NCBI GenBank assembly: GCA_964462445.1
Contig: CAYWXG010000011.1
Coordinates: forward strand, 1 to 52,175
Length of the DNA stretch: 52,175 bases
Source: JAGBWK01 sp964462445
Lineage (GTDB): Bacteria > Bacteroidota > Bacteroidia > Bacteroidales > Muribaculaceae
Direction of reading: 5' to 3'
Shown: piece by piece, positions 35,439 through 44,638 of the stretch
Numbering within the stretch: the stretch's first letter is position 1
Layout: each line of letters opens with the position of its first letter
Notes under the pieces: model-generated
The model's input: the letters and a program-made list of their open reading frames with translations, nothing else
The model's database searches: none
Told to the model about the DNA's origin: nothing
Translations under genes and position numbers: made by a program

Positions 35439-36730
35439 TGAATAAGCTATTCAGGCAATTTTTTGAAGATACTCAGGAGCTATTAGTTACGTTGCCATGC
35501 GAAAAAGGAGTGAAGTGTATGGCGGCAATAATGGCGACGTTCGGGATATTGGGGGCGTCGGTGGGTATACCCTTTTCGGGGGATAATGCATATTACATAA
35601 TGCTCGTGATATGTTGGACGTATATGGTGTATAAAGGGGGATTAAGGATAAGTGGTCCTTTTATCGCCTTTTATTGCGTCATATTTTTAAATATACTAAT
35701 CACTGATATCCCACCATTTTTCAAACCATTTCAACGAGGGATAATGTTTGTATTGGTGACTATGGTATGTTCATCAGCTCTTGAAACTAAATTATCGCTT
35801 ATATTTAGGACTTATCTTTTTAAATATCTTATGTATGGGATAGTAATTGTTGGTGTCGGGTCTTTTTTCTGTTACTTTTTGGGTATTAATATGATGCCTA
35901 ATCAGTGGGGGCTTGATAACGGGAAGATGCTTTATCTCAGTCAGGGAGGGACTTTTGGAGGATTGGCAGCACATTCGATGATGCTTGGACCGATGGCGAT
36001 GATATCAGCTGTCTTTTTCTATTTTATATATCAGAAAAAGACAGAAAAGATATATTTGTTGCTATTCTTTTTGTCGACAATGAGTGTGGCCCTTTCTGCG
36101 AGTCGAGCTGCATTGTTTGCTCTATTAGTCGCTATCGTTTATAATTTGATAATGGGGCAAGTAAATGCAGTGGTGAAGAAAAGGATGATAAAGATTTTAG
36201 CTGTTTCTGCAATTTTCACTATACCATTGTATGGAGTGGTATTTAAAGGAATGATTGATAAACAAGAAAAGCGAGAACAAACAGGAACAGTTAACAGTCG
36301 AGATGATAAAATCACATATCGCTTGAATGAATTTAAGTCTTCCCCGATATTTGGCATAGGATTTTGTTCGATTGATATCAATGGGGGAGATGAATATTCG
36401 GAAGAGGACGGACGAATCGAGCCCGGTTCGTCACATTTGGCAGTACTATCAATGTTGGGCTTAGCTGGATTTGCAGTGTATTTGGTAATTCTGTATAAAG
36501 TATATACAATGACAAAACGAGTGCAAACGCATCGGTCTCGCTTTGTATTTACTTGTTTTGTCGCATTTTTCGTGCATGCAAGTGTTGAAGGCTATATCCT
36601 TTCGGCAGGTGGATTTTTAGCACTATTGTTTTGGCTTATAGTCGGACTGTGTATAAATACTCCGCAACTTAACCGATTACTGAAGAAACAAGAACGGATA
36701 GCATCTACAAAAACGATTAACAATCAATAG
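35438..36730 (+). CDS. O-antigen/exopolysaccharide polymerase or ligase (Wzy/WaaL-like)
   Basis: Integral membrane protein of 430 residues with about 11 helices and one large external loop near residues 280-335 (KQEKREQTGTVNSRDDKITYRLNEF, then PGSSHLAVLSMLGLAGF). The pattern, with an Arg-rich loop and a late NxH-like SSHLA phrase, is that of Wzy_C/O-antigen ligase proteins. In this setting, next to a flippase, polymerisation of repeat units is the best guess; ligation remains possible. Confidence 0.75.
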   Translation: MNKLFRQFFEDTQELLVTLPCEKGVKCMAAIMATFGILGASVGIPFSGDNAYYIMLVICWTYMVYKGGLRISGPFIAFYCVIFLNILITDIPPFFKPFQRGIMFVLVTMVCSSALETKLSLIFRTYLFKYLMYGIVIVGVGSFFCYFLGINMMPNQWGLDNGKMLYLSQGGTFGGLAAHSMMLGPMAMISAVFFYFIYQKKTEKIYLLLFFLSTMSVALSASRAALFALLVAIVYNLIMGQVNAVVKKRMIKILAVSAIFTIPLYGVVFKGMIDKQEKREQTGTVNSRDDKITYRLNEFKSSPIFGIGFCSIDINGGDEYSEEDGRIEPGSSHLAVLSMLGLAGFAVYLVILYKVYTMTKRVQTHRSRFVFTCFVAFFVHASVEGYILSAGGFLALLFWLIVGLCINTPQLNRLLKKQERIASTKTINNQ

Positions 36731-36732
36731 AA

Positions 36733-37857
36733 ATGAGAATAGTATTTGTCAGTGTAGTCCTTAATAATCATCAGGTCGGAGTCGCCGACCGATTGTACGA
36801 GATTACGGGAGGGGATTTCAAATTTATCCAAACGGGGCAATGTCAAGAACTTGATAGAAAGGGAGGTGAGGATTTTTCAACGCGCCCATATCTTGTTAGA
36901 GTCTCGGATTTTAAAGATAAAAGGTATATTCGTCAATTGATAGAGGATGCAGATGTAATGATTTACGGAGCCGCCCCGATTGAATATCTACGCCATCGAG
37001 TAAAAACCGGGAAACTTACGTTTTTATATAGTGAACGATGGTTAAAGCGAGGGTGGGTGAATTTGTTATCGCCAAGACTTTTGCGGCAGCAATTGTTCTA
37101 TCATCTTCATTGTCACGGGAAGCCGGTGTATGCACTATGTGCAAGCTCTTTTGCAGCCGGGGATTTTCGTAAGTTGCGCTCATTTAGGGACAAATGTTTT
37201 AAATGGGGATATTTCCCTAAGATACCTGTGATAGGATTTGATAACATTACTAAAAACAATAGATTAAACGAGAAAATAAAAATTTTATGGGTAGCACGTT
37301 TTATTCCACTGAAACATCCAGAAATAATGATAGGTTTGGCTAAATATTTAGAAGAAAAAGCCTACGATTACAGTATTACAATGATTGGAGACGGAGAGCT
37401 TCGCAGTCGAATTGAAACGGAGGCAAAAGCACTAAATGTCAAGATTACTTTTGAAGGTGCGCTCAGTAATAAGGATGTTCTTCACGCAATGCAACGCCAT
37501 CAGATATTTTGCTTTACGTCAAATCGACTTGAGGGGTGGGGAGCCGTAGTCAATGAAGCAATGGCCAATGGATGCTGTCCAGTTATATCGGAAGTAGTTG
37601 GATCTGCTAAATACCTAATTAAAGATAGAGAAAACGGCTACACATACAATCCAAACAAATCGGAGGAATTATATGATAAAGTATGTAGGCTCATAGAAAA
37701 TAAGGAAGAGCTTTTTGCAATGCGAAAACGGGCATATTACACAATACATGAGCAGTGGAATGCAGTAACAGCTGCCGACAATCTTTATAGAATATCAGAA
37801 TCATTATTAACTGGTCGGATGCTTGAGATAGAAGAAGGACCATGTTCAAATGCATAG
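36733..37857 (+). CDS. Glycosyltransferase family 4
   Basis: GT-B enzyme of 374 residues. The C-terminal donor domain is clear: IKILWVARFIPLKHPEIMIG, MIGDGELRSRIE, VTFEGALSN-like ITFEGALSNKDV and the E-x7-E signature LEGWGAVVNEAMANGCCPV. The N-terminal acceptor domain is unusual in lacking the common GGxE loop. It starts 2 bases after the polymerase. Confidence 0.86.
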   Translation: MRIVFVSVVLNNHQVGVADRLYEITGGDFKFIQTGQCQELDRKGGEDFSTRPYLVRVSDFKDKRYIRQLIEDADVMIYGAAPIEYLRHRVKTGKLTFLYSERWLKRGWVNLLSPRLLRQQLFYHLHCHGKPVYALCASSFAAGDFRKLRSFRDKCFKWGYFPKIPVIGFDNITKNNRLNEKIKILWVARFIPLKHPEIMIGLAKYLEEKAYDYSITMIGDGELRSRIETEAKALNVKITFEGALSNKDVLHAMQRHQIFCFTSNRLEGWGAVVNEAMANGCCPVISEVVGSAKYLIKDRENGYTYNPNKSEELYDKVCRLIENKEELFAMRKRAYYTIHEQWNAVTAADNLYRISESLLTGRMLEIEEGPCSNA

Positions 37858-37869
37858 AAATATTAGTAA

Positions 37870-39015
37870 ATGAAAGTAGTTCACGTAGTATCAAATATAC
37901 AAGCGGTCTCTGATGGTGTGGCAGATTGTGTGCGCCATCTCGCCGGGGCGCTAACCTCAAAAATGGATGTAGAGGTTTGTGCATTGAAGTCTACAGGTCC
38001 GGAACCGTCGGATATAAAAGTAAAATTGCATGATGCAACAAAATTCGCAGGGATATTGACTCCGTTAAATAAACTTGGAATGTCATCGCAAATGGCTCGA
38101 GGAATAAGGGATGGAGTTAATACAGGGGATATAGTTCATGCGCATAGTCTGTGGATGATGCAAAATAACTATGCTTATAAAGCGGTGAAAGGTCGAAATG
38201 TTAAGTTTTGTATCCAGACCCATGGGATGTTGTCGCCTTATGCGCTTTCGATATCGTCATGGAAGAAAAAGCTGGTGCTTGCATTGGGTCAACGCAAGGC
38301 ATTGAAAAGAGCGGATATGTTTATTGCAACGTGCTATAAGGAATATGAGGATATAAGGAATTTTGGTTTGACGCAACCGGTTGCTGTAATTCCAAATGGA
38401 TTGAAAATTCCGGAAACACCTGTAGTAGAAAAGCAAAAACAAGTGATATTTTTGGGCAGAATTCACAAGGTGAAGGGTGTAGATTTGCTTGTAGAGGCAT
38501 GGCGAAAGATAGAATCGGATGAGAAATTCAAAGAATGGAATCTGGTAATCGCCGGCCCTACGGAATCAGACTATGCTCAAGAGGTGATTGCTCAGGCATT
38601 CAAGCTAAAATCTGTGTCATTTACCGGAGAAATTAGGGGGAAAGAAAAGGAGATGCTTTTGGCTCAATCATCGGTTTATGTGTTGCCTACGCATACTGAA
38701 AATTTTGGTATTTCAGTGGGGGAGGCATTGGCTTGTGGCACTCCGGTGGTGACTACAACGGGTGCTCCGTGGAGTGGGTTGATAGAAAATGACTGTGGAT
38801 TGTGGATAGACCTTTCGGTAAATAATTTGGTTCGGGCACTTGAGGATATGATGTCGCGTCCGAAGGATGAATTGGTACGTATGGGTCAGAATGGTCGACG
38901 GTGGATAGAACGTGATTTCTCATGGGATGAGATTGCTCGCAAAACAATTCGCTCCTATGAGTGGCTTCTTAATCCCGAAATAGTAGAGAAACCTGATTGG
39001 ATTTATATTGATTGA
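37870..39015 (+). CDS. Glycosyltransferase family 4
   Basis: GT-B enzyme of 381 residues: VVHVVSNIQAVSDGVADCVRHLAGAL, an acceptor domain with HAHSLWMMQNNYA and QTHGMLSPYALS, then VIFLGRIHKVKGVDLLVEAW and ENFGISVGEALACGTPVVTT, the E-x7-E site. It is complete and well conserved. Its stop is followed by a 164-base gap that holds a decayed glycosyltransferase fragment. Confidence 0.9.
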   Translation: MKVVHVVSNIQAVSDGVADCVRHLAGALTSKMDVEVCALKSTGPEPSDIKVKLHDATKFAGILTPLNKLGMSSQMARGIRDGVNTGDIVHAHSLWMMQNNYAYKAVKGRNVKFCIQTHGMLSPYALSISSWKKKLVLALGQRKALKRADMFIATCYKEYEDIRNFGLTQPVAVIPNGLKIPETPVVEKQKQVIFLGRIHKVKGVDLLVEAWRKIESDEKFKEWNLVIAGPTESDYAQEVIAQAFKLKSVSFTGEIRGKEKEMLLAQSSVYVLPTHTENFGISVGEALACGTPVVTTTGAPWSGLIENDCGLWIDLSVNNLVRALEDMMSRPKDELVRMGQNGRRWIERDFSWDEIARKTIRSYEWLLNPEIVEKPDWIYID

Positions 39016-39036
39016 TTCTAAACTGAGATTAGTAAA

Positions 39037-39150
39037 ATGGAAATTTCGGTTGTCATATTGACGTATAATGAGGCGATACATATCGAGAGATGTATTGAGA
39101 GTGTGTGTTGAGTGTCGAATAAGGTGTATGCTGTGGTTAGTCATTGTTAA
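39037..39150 (+). pseudogene. N-terminal remnant of a WaaE-type GT2 gene
   Basis: From the ATG at 39037 the frame reads MEISVVILTYNEAIHIERCIESVC, then a TGA stop, then VSNKVYAVVSHC before a second stop. This matches the start of the intact GT2 at 39740 (LTVIILTYNEEIHIRRCLENICPIAKKVIVVDS) through the stop codon. The rest of the gene is missing here. A second fragment of the same kind lies at 41542-41631. Confidence 0.75.
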
Positions 39151-39179
39151 TATGTATAAAACACTTATAGAGAAACGTT

Positions 39180-39737
39180 ATGAGTGAAATCAAGATAGAT
39201 TTGTCGAAGTATCATAATGCATTATCAAGAAAGCATCAATTGATACGAGTGGTATGGAACGTGGTGTGGTCTCTTTTTGCCCGTCCATTGCCACGCAGTA
39301 TGGGTAGCGGATGGAAACGAATGTTGCTTCGTTTGTTTGGAGCGAAGATTCATCCTAAAGCGGTGGTATATTCTTCCGTAAAAGTATATTATCCGGCGAA
39401 TCTTGAGATGGGTGCATATAGTTGCTTGGCGCCATACGTAGATTGTTACAACGTGGATAAAATAATTATTGGCGCTCACGCTATAATATCACAAGGTGCA
39501 TATCTTTGCACTGCAAGTCATGACATTACCAACCGGCTCCATCCGCTGATTACAGCCCCCATCAAAATTGAAGAGCAAGCATGGGTTGGTGCCGATGCTT
39601 TTGTGGGCATGGGGGTGACTATTGGAGAGGGAGCGGTAGTTGGAGCTCGAGCATGTGTATTTAAAGATGTGGAGCCGTGGACTGTAGTAGGTGGTAATCC
39701 GGCGAAGTTTCTTAAAAAACGAGTAATAAAAGAATAA
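39180..39737 (+). CDS. WcaF/WcaB-like hexapeptide acetyltransferase
   Basis: Left-handed beta-helix acetyltransferase of 185 residues. The N-terminal part (RPLPRSMGSGWKRMLLRLFGAKI) and the helix turns (VVYSSVKVYYPANLEMGAYS, GVTIGEGAVVGARACVFKDV) match colanic-acid-type acetyltransferases. The catalytic His is likely in ASHDITN. It probably acetylates a sugar in the repeat unit. It is the first gene of a three-gene block (39180-41545) bounded by fragments of a GT2 gene. Confidence 0.87.
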   Translation: MSEIKIDLSKYHNALSRKHQLIRVVWNVVWSLFARPLPRSMGSGWKRMLLRLFGAKIHPKAVVYSSVKVYYPANLEMGAYSCLAPYVDCYNVDKIIIGAHAIISQGAYLCTASHDITNRLHPLITAPIKIEEQAWVGADAFVGMGVTIGEGAVVGARACVFKDVEPWTVVGGNPAKFLKKRVIKE

Positions 39738-39739
39738 TC

Positions 39740-40645
39740 ATGCTTGATTTGACAGTTATCATTCTGACTTATAACGAGGAGATACATATACGTCGTTGTT
39801 TGGAAAATATCTGCCCGATTGCCAAGAAAGTGATTGTGGTTGATAGTCCATCAACCGATTCGACAGTTGCCATCTGTCATGAATTTGACAACGTGGAGGT
39901 GGTGGAGCATAAATATCCTGGAAATCAAGCAGAACAGTTTAATTGGGCAATCAATAATCTGGAAATTGAAACGGAATGGGTTCTTCGACTTGATGCTGAC
40001 GAATATCTTACTCCGGAGCTGATTGATGAACTAAAGGAAAAGTTGCCGTCGCTCCCAGATGAAGTTAATGGTATCATATTTAACCGACGCCACATTTTTA
40101 TGGGCAAATGGGTGAAACGTGGAGTTTATCCTGTAAAATTGCTTAGAATGTTCCGTTACGGCAAAGGTGTGTGTGAGCAACGGCTTATGGACGAGCATAT
40201 ACAACTCATAGAGGGACGGTCTGTAGAATTTAATTATGACTTCTGCGACCATAACCTTAATAATTTGAGTTGGTGGACACAGAAGCATATTGGGTATGCT
40301 ATTCGAGAGGCTACGGATTTGCTTGATATGGAGTATGATTTGACCGGTTCGGCAAAAAATGATGAAACTATTAAGCTCAGTTCTCAAGCGTTGAAAAAGC
40401 GTCGGCGCAAGCATGGTTATGCTAAAAAGCCGCTGTTTTGGCGCTCGTTTGCTTATTTCATTTATAGATACTTTTTTAAACTTGGATTTCTTGAGGGGAA
40501 AGAGGGCTTTTTATGGCATTTCCTACAAGGGTGGTGGTATCGAACGTTGGTCGATGCGAAGGTATATGAAATTAAGCGTAAAAGCGAGGGGAATCCCGAA
40601 CGAATAAAAGCTATTCTGAGAGATGAATATAATATAAATATATAA
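39740..40645 (+). CDS. Glycosyltransferase family 2, WaaE/KdtX-like
   Basis: GT-A enzyme of 301 residues with LTVIILTYNEEIHIRRCL, VVDSPSTDSTV, FNWAINNL, the metal site RLDADEYLTPEL, and DHNLNNLSWWTQKH, the acceptor-side mark of the WaaE group. The basic C-terminus (SQALKKRRRKHG) probably touches the membrane. It is the intact version of the gene whose fragments lie at 39037 and 41542. Spacing to the previous gene is 2 bases. Confidence 0.9.
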   Translation: MLDLTVIILTYNEEIHIRRCLENICPIAKKVIVVDSPSTDSTVAICHEFDNVEVVEHKYPGNQAEQFNWAINNLEIETEWVLRLDADEYLTPELIDELKEKLPSLPDEVNGIIFNRRHIFMGKWVKRGVYPVKLLRMFRYGKGVCEQRLMDEHIQLIEGRSVEFNYDFCDHNLNNLSWWTQKHIGYAIREATDLLDMEYDLTGSAKNDETIKLSSQALKKRRRKHGYAKKPLFWRSFAYFIYRYFFKLGFLEGKEGFLWHFLQGWWYRTLVDAKVYEIKRKSEGNPERIKAILRDEYNINI

Positions 40646-40657
40646 CGGGAGTTTCTA

Positions 40658-41545
40658 ATGTCACGTCATGCATATTGTATAATTGCACATTACGATTCGT
40701 ATTGTCTGCAAACGTTAATTAATCTAATCGACGATGAACGCAATGATATATATATTCTTATAGATAAAAAATCGGATTTTCAGCAATTTGTTGATCTGAG
40801 GGCGACAAAAAGTAAGCTAATAATACCAACGCCATCAGTATCTATATCATGGGGTTCGTTGTCTTTAGTAAAAGCGGAGTTGGCGATATTTAAAATTGCG
40901 ATTTCGCAAGGGAGGTATGATTACTTGCATTTACTTTCTGGTCAAGATTTGCCCCTTAAAACACAAAATCAAATTCATGATTTTTTTGATGCTTTAAAAG
41001 AGGGAACAAATATGATAGGATTTGTCAATGACGAATCTAACAATCACGATTTGGCGAGAAAGACTAACTATCATTACTTTTTTCTGAATAAATTTTGCTG
41101 TCCCAATTCCTTTGTTCGGAAGGTATTTTCGTGCGTTCGTAAATCCATGTTAAAGTTGCAAAAGATTGTAGGATACAAACGAAAATATGAGATGAAATTG
41201 TTTAAAGGGAGCAGTTGGGTCTCAGTAACCAGTGACTTTGCGTCGTATTTAGTAGAAAGGGAAGCCTATATCCTAAATACATTTAAAAGGATTCCGTGTG
41301 CCGACGAAATCTACAAACAGACGATGATAATGTCCTCGAAATATAGAGGAACAGTATATGACGTAACTTTGGAAAATGCAGGCATGACACGTAAGATAGA
41401 TTGGGGGCGTGGAAGACCATATATCTGGAGAATATGCGATTTTGACGAACTGATAGAATCAACAGCCCTGTTTGCGAGAAAGTTTTCATCATCAGTCGAT
41501 AAGGATATAATAGACCGTGTCGCAAGATACCTTTTCGGAAAGTAG
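40658..41545 (+). CDS. Beta-1,6-N-acetylglucosaminyltransferase-like protein (GT14, core-2/I-branching type)
   Basis: Predicted transferase of 295 residues. The opening HAYCIIAHYDSYCLQTLINLID, the WGSLSLVKAELAIFKIA segment and LHLLSGQDLPLKTQ are typical of the GT14 'branch' family found in bacterial polysaccharide loci. Late residues CADEIYKQTM hold the acidic pair of the active site. It may add a branch sugar. Its last codons overlap the downstream GT2 remnant. Confidence 0.85.
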   Translation: MSRHAYCIIAHYDSYCLQTLINLIDDERNDIYILIDKKSDFQQFVDLRATKSKLIIPTPSVSISWGSLSLVKAELAIFKIAISQGRYDYLHLLSGQDLPLKTQNQIHDFFDALKEGTNMIGFVNDESNNHDLARKTNYHYFFLNKFCCPNSFVRKVFSCVRKSMLKLQKIVGYKRKYEMKLFKGSSWVSVTSDFASYLVEREAYILNTFKRIPCADEIYKQTMIMSSKYRGTVYDVTLENAGMTRKIDWGRGRPYIWRICDFDELIESTALFARKFSSSVDKDIIDRVARYLFGK

Positions 41546-41631
41546 AATTTCAGTGTGAAGTTGGTGGCCATGACATTAATTCCTTGACATGGTGGGAGTG
41601 GAAATATTATAATTCAATATGTGGCAACATA
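41542..41631 (+). pseudogene. Internal remnant of a WaaE-type GT2 gene
   Basis: In the frame gta-gaa-ttt starting at 41542 the DNA reads VEFQCEVGGHDINSLTWW, then EWKYYNSICGNI and a stop. It aligns with residues about 162-190 of the intact GT2 at 39740 (VEFNYDFCDHNLNNLSWW). Upstream it runs into the GT14 stop codon, which reads in another frame. Together with 39037-39150 it brackets the three intact genes. The rest of the gap to 41677 is A/T-rich and without a gene. Confidence 0.7.
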
Positions 41632-41677
41632 TGATATTGATTATTAATGTTTTTCTTTTGATTATTGTTTCAAGGAG

Positions 41678-42454
41678 ATGAAGATTTCGATAATAACAGC
41701 GGCATATAATAGTGTTGCGACGCTTGGTGATACGATGCGCAGTGTGTTGTCCCAAAGCTACGAAGATTGGGAGCATATTGTTGTTGATGGCGGTTCGAAA
41801 GATGGCTCTGTGGAGTTGATACGGGAGATGGAGCCGCGTTATGACGGTCGCCTTCGGTGGATTAGTGAGCCGGACCGTGGCATCTATGACGCTATGAACA
41901 AGGGGATTGCGATGGCAACAGGAGATGTTGTCGGAATTCTGAATTCCGATGATTTCTACACAGCGAGCGATATTCTTGAACGTGTAGCTAAGGAAATGGG
42001 GGCTGAAGAGGGGATAGATGCTGTTTATGGGGATATTCATTTCGTAAATGATGCAGATTTAGATCGTTGCGTCAGGTATTATTCGTCGAAAGGGTTTCGT
42101 CGGTGGAAGATGCGTATGGGTTATCAGCCGGCGCACCCCAGTTTTTATTGTCGCCGGAGGGTGTATGAGCAAATCGGGACGTTTGATACCGGCTTTAAGG
42201 TCGGGGCAGATTTCGAACATCTTTTGCGAACGATCTATGTTAATCGTATTAACGTGCGGTATATGCCGCTTGATTTCGTTACGATGCGCACCGGAGGTGC
42301 GTCAACATCGGGGATTAGCAGTTATATGACTATAATCCGGGATAAAGTTAAGGCATTTCGAAAGCATGGCAAGCGGTGGGTGTATCTGACAATTTGGATG
42401 TGTTATCCATCGAAGGTATTGGAGGTATTACTACCGAAACGAAAAAGAAAATAA
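41678..42454 (+). CDS. Glycosyltransferase family 2 (WcaA-like)
   Basis: GT-A enzyme of 258 residues, the short form common for adding side-branch sugars: ISIITAAYNSVATLGDTM, VVDGGSKDGS, SEPDRGIYDAMNKGI and GILNSDDFYTA (metal site NSDD). PAHPSFYCRR and KVGADFEHLLR complete the family pattern. It starts afresh 132 bases after the GT14 gene, beyond the remnant. Confidence 0.9.
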   Translation: MKISIITAAYNSVATLGDTMRSVLSQSYEDWEHIVVDGGSKDGSVELIREMEPRYDGRLRWISEPDRGIYDAMNKGIAMATGDVVGILNSDDFYTASDILERVAKEMGAEEGIDAVYGDIHFVNDADLDRCVRYYSSKGFRRWKMRMGYQPAHPSFYCRRRVYEQIGTFDTGFKVGADFEHLLRTIYVNRINVRYMPLDFVTMRTGGASTSGISSYMTIIRDKVKAFRKHGKRWVYLTIWMCYPSKVLEVLLPKRKRK

Positions 42455-42484
42455 CAACACCTAATATAAAATAAACAACTTATC

Positions 42485-43633
42485 GTGGCAAAAAAAGTAT
42501 TCGTAAGCGGCTGTTATGATATGCTCCATAGCGGGCATGTTGCGTTTTTCAAATCAGCGTCGCAGTATGGCGACCTTTACGTAGGTATAGGCTCGGATGA
42601 AACCATCCTTCACTATAAGAATCGCAAGACTGTCTATTCGGAGAAGGAACGATTGTATATGGTAAAGGCAATACGCTATGTTACAGATGCGTATATAAAT
42701 TCCGGTAGCGGAATAATGGACTTTGTCCCAACGCTCGACATTGTGAAACCCGATGTTTTTGTTGTAAATACTGATGGTGGAAGCGATGAGAAACGACGAT
42801 TATGTGAGTCGCGAGGAATCGAGTATATAGAGTTGGAACGAGTGCCGGATGCAGGGCTTGAGGCTCGCTCAACGACATCGCTGCGAACGAATGTTAAGTC
42901 AAATATTCCATATCGTGTGGACTTAGCCGGGACATGGATAGACCAACCATATGTTTCGGAGCATCACCCCGGATGGGCAATCACGGTATCGATAGAACCG
43001 ACTCGAGAGTTTATGGAGCGCGGAGGGTTGTCGACCTCAACACGCAATGCCGCGCTAAAGATATGGCCTTACGAATTGCCAAACTACAATGAGGAGATGT
43101 TGGCGCGATTGCTATTTTGTTTTGAGAACGATCCGGAAAGCCATGGTCATATATCGGGAGCTCAAGATGCAATCGGAATTTGTGTCTCAGGGTTGACCCG
43201 TCACTACTATGACAATCGATATTGGCCGGCAAAGATAGAGTCGGTGCATGATGAAGACGTGTTGTCGTGGTTGGAAAAGCATGTGTGCTTGGTGGAAATG
43301 TTCCCACGTCGTGAGAATGTTAACGTGCTTGAAGGCAAGGATATAACACGCGATAAAGTTAAAGCGCTTGCCGATGCCGCCAATCGTTGTTGGATCGCTA
43401 TTTTAGCAAAAGATTTGACATCATTTGCGGAGGCATTTGGCGACTCATTTGATGCACAAGTAGCAATGTTCCCTGCTATGATGCAACCCGGAGTAGAAGA
43501 ATATATTGAGCGATGCAAAGCTTCGGGAGCGTTGGCATGGAAGATGTGTGGTGCCGGAGGTGGCGGACATCTTGCCATTGTAGTGGAAGAAATACCTGAT
43601 TTTGCAATACCAATTAAAATCAGACGACCGTAG
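42485..43633 (+). CDS. Cytidylyltransferase-GHMP kinase-like fusion protein
   Basis: Two-domain protein of 382 residues starting with GTG. Residues 1-140 are a TagD/HldE-type nucleotidyltransferase: VSGCYDMLHSGHVAFFK with the HxGH site (15-18) and YSEKERLYMVKAI. From about 145 a GHMP-like domain follows: IPYRVDLAGTWIDQP (motif 1, as in fucokinase or heptose kinase) and CGAGGGGH (about 355, motif 3). The middle phosphate loop (GLGSS type) is not visible; SGAQDAIG stands in that region. It likely makes a nucleotide-activated sugar, or the second half has become a binding domain. A neighbouring epimerase fits a sugar-nucleotide role. Confidence 0.75.
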   Translation: MAKKVFVSGCYDMLHSGHVAFFKSASQYGDLYVGIGSDETILHYKNRKTVYSEKERLYMVKAIRYVTDAYINSGSGIMDFVPTLDIVKPDVFVVNTDGGSDEKRRLCESRGIEYIELERVPDAGLEARSTTSLRTNVKSNIPYRVDLAGTWIDQPYVSEHHPGWAITVSIEPTREFMERGGLSTSTRNAALKIWPYELPNYNEEMLARLLFCFENDPESHGHISGAQDAIGICVSGLTRHYYDNRYWPAKIESVHDEDVLSWLEKHVCLVEMFPRRENVNVLEGKDITRDKVKALADAANRCWIAILAKDLTSFAEAFGDSFDAQVAMFPAMMQPGVEEYIERCKASGALAWKMCGAGGGGHLAIVVEEIPDFAIPIKIRRP

Positions 43634-43678
43634 CCGAGAATAAGGAGCTATCGCTCAAAAAATGCATAAATGTAGGGT

Positions 43679-44614
43679 ATGAAATTGTTGATAACCGGGA
43701 TTCATGGATTTGTGGGGAGCAATATAGTTGCATCTCTTAAGGATAAGCATGAAATTTATGGTCTTGATATAGTGACTCCGGACAAAGATGGGGTTGTAAA
43801 GACATATACATGGGATAATCTTGCAGATGGGTCGTTGCCGGATGTAGATGCGGTAATACATCTTGCCGGGAAAGCGCACGACACAAAAAATGAGGCAGAT
43901 GCTGAAGTGTATTTCAAGGTAAATACCGGGTTGACACAAAAGATATATGATTATTATCTCCAATCCACGGCTCGAAAGTTTGTGTTTTTCAGTTCGGTGA
44001 AAGCTGCAGCAGATAGTGTAGAGGGAGACATGCTCGATGAGAATATTACGCCGAAGCCGATAGGCCCTTACGGAGAAAGTAAGATAAAAGCAGAGGAGTA
44101 TATTCGGTCGAAGTGGGCTGTCACTGACAAGGATACGTATATATTCCGCCCGTGCATGATACACGGACCCGGTAATAAAGGGAATTTAAATTTATTGTAT
44201 TCGGTTATACGTCATGGAATACCTTGGCCGTTGGGGGCATTTGATAATAAGCGCTCGTTTACTTCGGTTGAAAATTTGATTTATATCATTGACAGATTGC
44301 TTGAGAGCGAAGTGGCAACCGGCATCTACAATATCGGAGATGACAAGCCGTTGTCGACCAACGAATTGATAACGTTGATGTGTGGCGCGATGGGGAAAAA
44401 GCCGAGGATATGGAAGGTGGGACGAGGCTTAATCAAGTTTGTCGCGTCGACGGGGACACTACTGCACCTGCCTCTTAATAAAGAGCGCTTGCGCAAGTTG
44501 ACAGAGAATTATGTTGTCGATAACCGCAAGATAAAGCTCGTGCTTGGAATTGAAGAGTTGCCGGTGAGTTCGTCGGAAGGAATTGTCCGTACGATAAAAT
44601 CGTTTGGAGAATAA
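43679..44614 (+). CDS. NAD-dependent sugar epimerase/reductase (WbpV/GalE-like SDR)
   Basis: Extended short-chain dehydrogenase of 311 residues. The cofactor motif ITGIHGFVGSNI (7-17), an HLAGKAHD phrase, FFSSVKAA, and the catalytic pair YGESK (Tyr and Lys) are present. It resembles 4-keto-sugar reductases of the WbpV group, which make UDP-N-acetyl-quinovosamine or fucosamine. The gene directly downstream encodes the phosphoglycosyltransferase that commonly uses this product, which supports the call. Confidence 0.85.
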   Translation: MKLLITGIHGFVGSNIVASLKDKHEIYGLDIVTPDKDGVVKTYTWDNLADGSLPDVDAVIHLAGKAHDTKNEADAEVYFKVNTGLTQKIYDYYLQSTARKFVFFSSVKAAADSVEGDMLDENITPKPIGPYGESKIKAEEYIRSKWAVTDKDTYIFRPCMIHGPGNKGNLNLLYSVIRHGIPWPLGAFDNKRSFTSVENLIYIIDRLLESEVATGIYNIGDDKPLSTNELITLMCGAMGKKPRIWKVGRGLIKFVASTGTLLHLPLNKERLRKLTENYVVDNRKIKLVLGIEELPVSSSEGIVRTIKSFGE

Positions 44615-44638
44615 AAGATTTGATAAAACAAATTAAAA

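Noticed and set aside
41576..42040. Minus-strand open frame overlapping the GT2 gene and the gap before it
   Set aside because: Shadow composition; the plus strand of the gap encodes a GT2 remnant instead.
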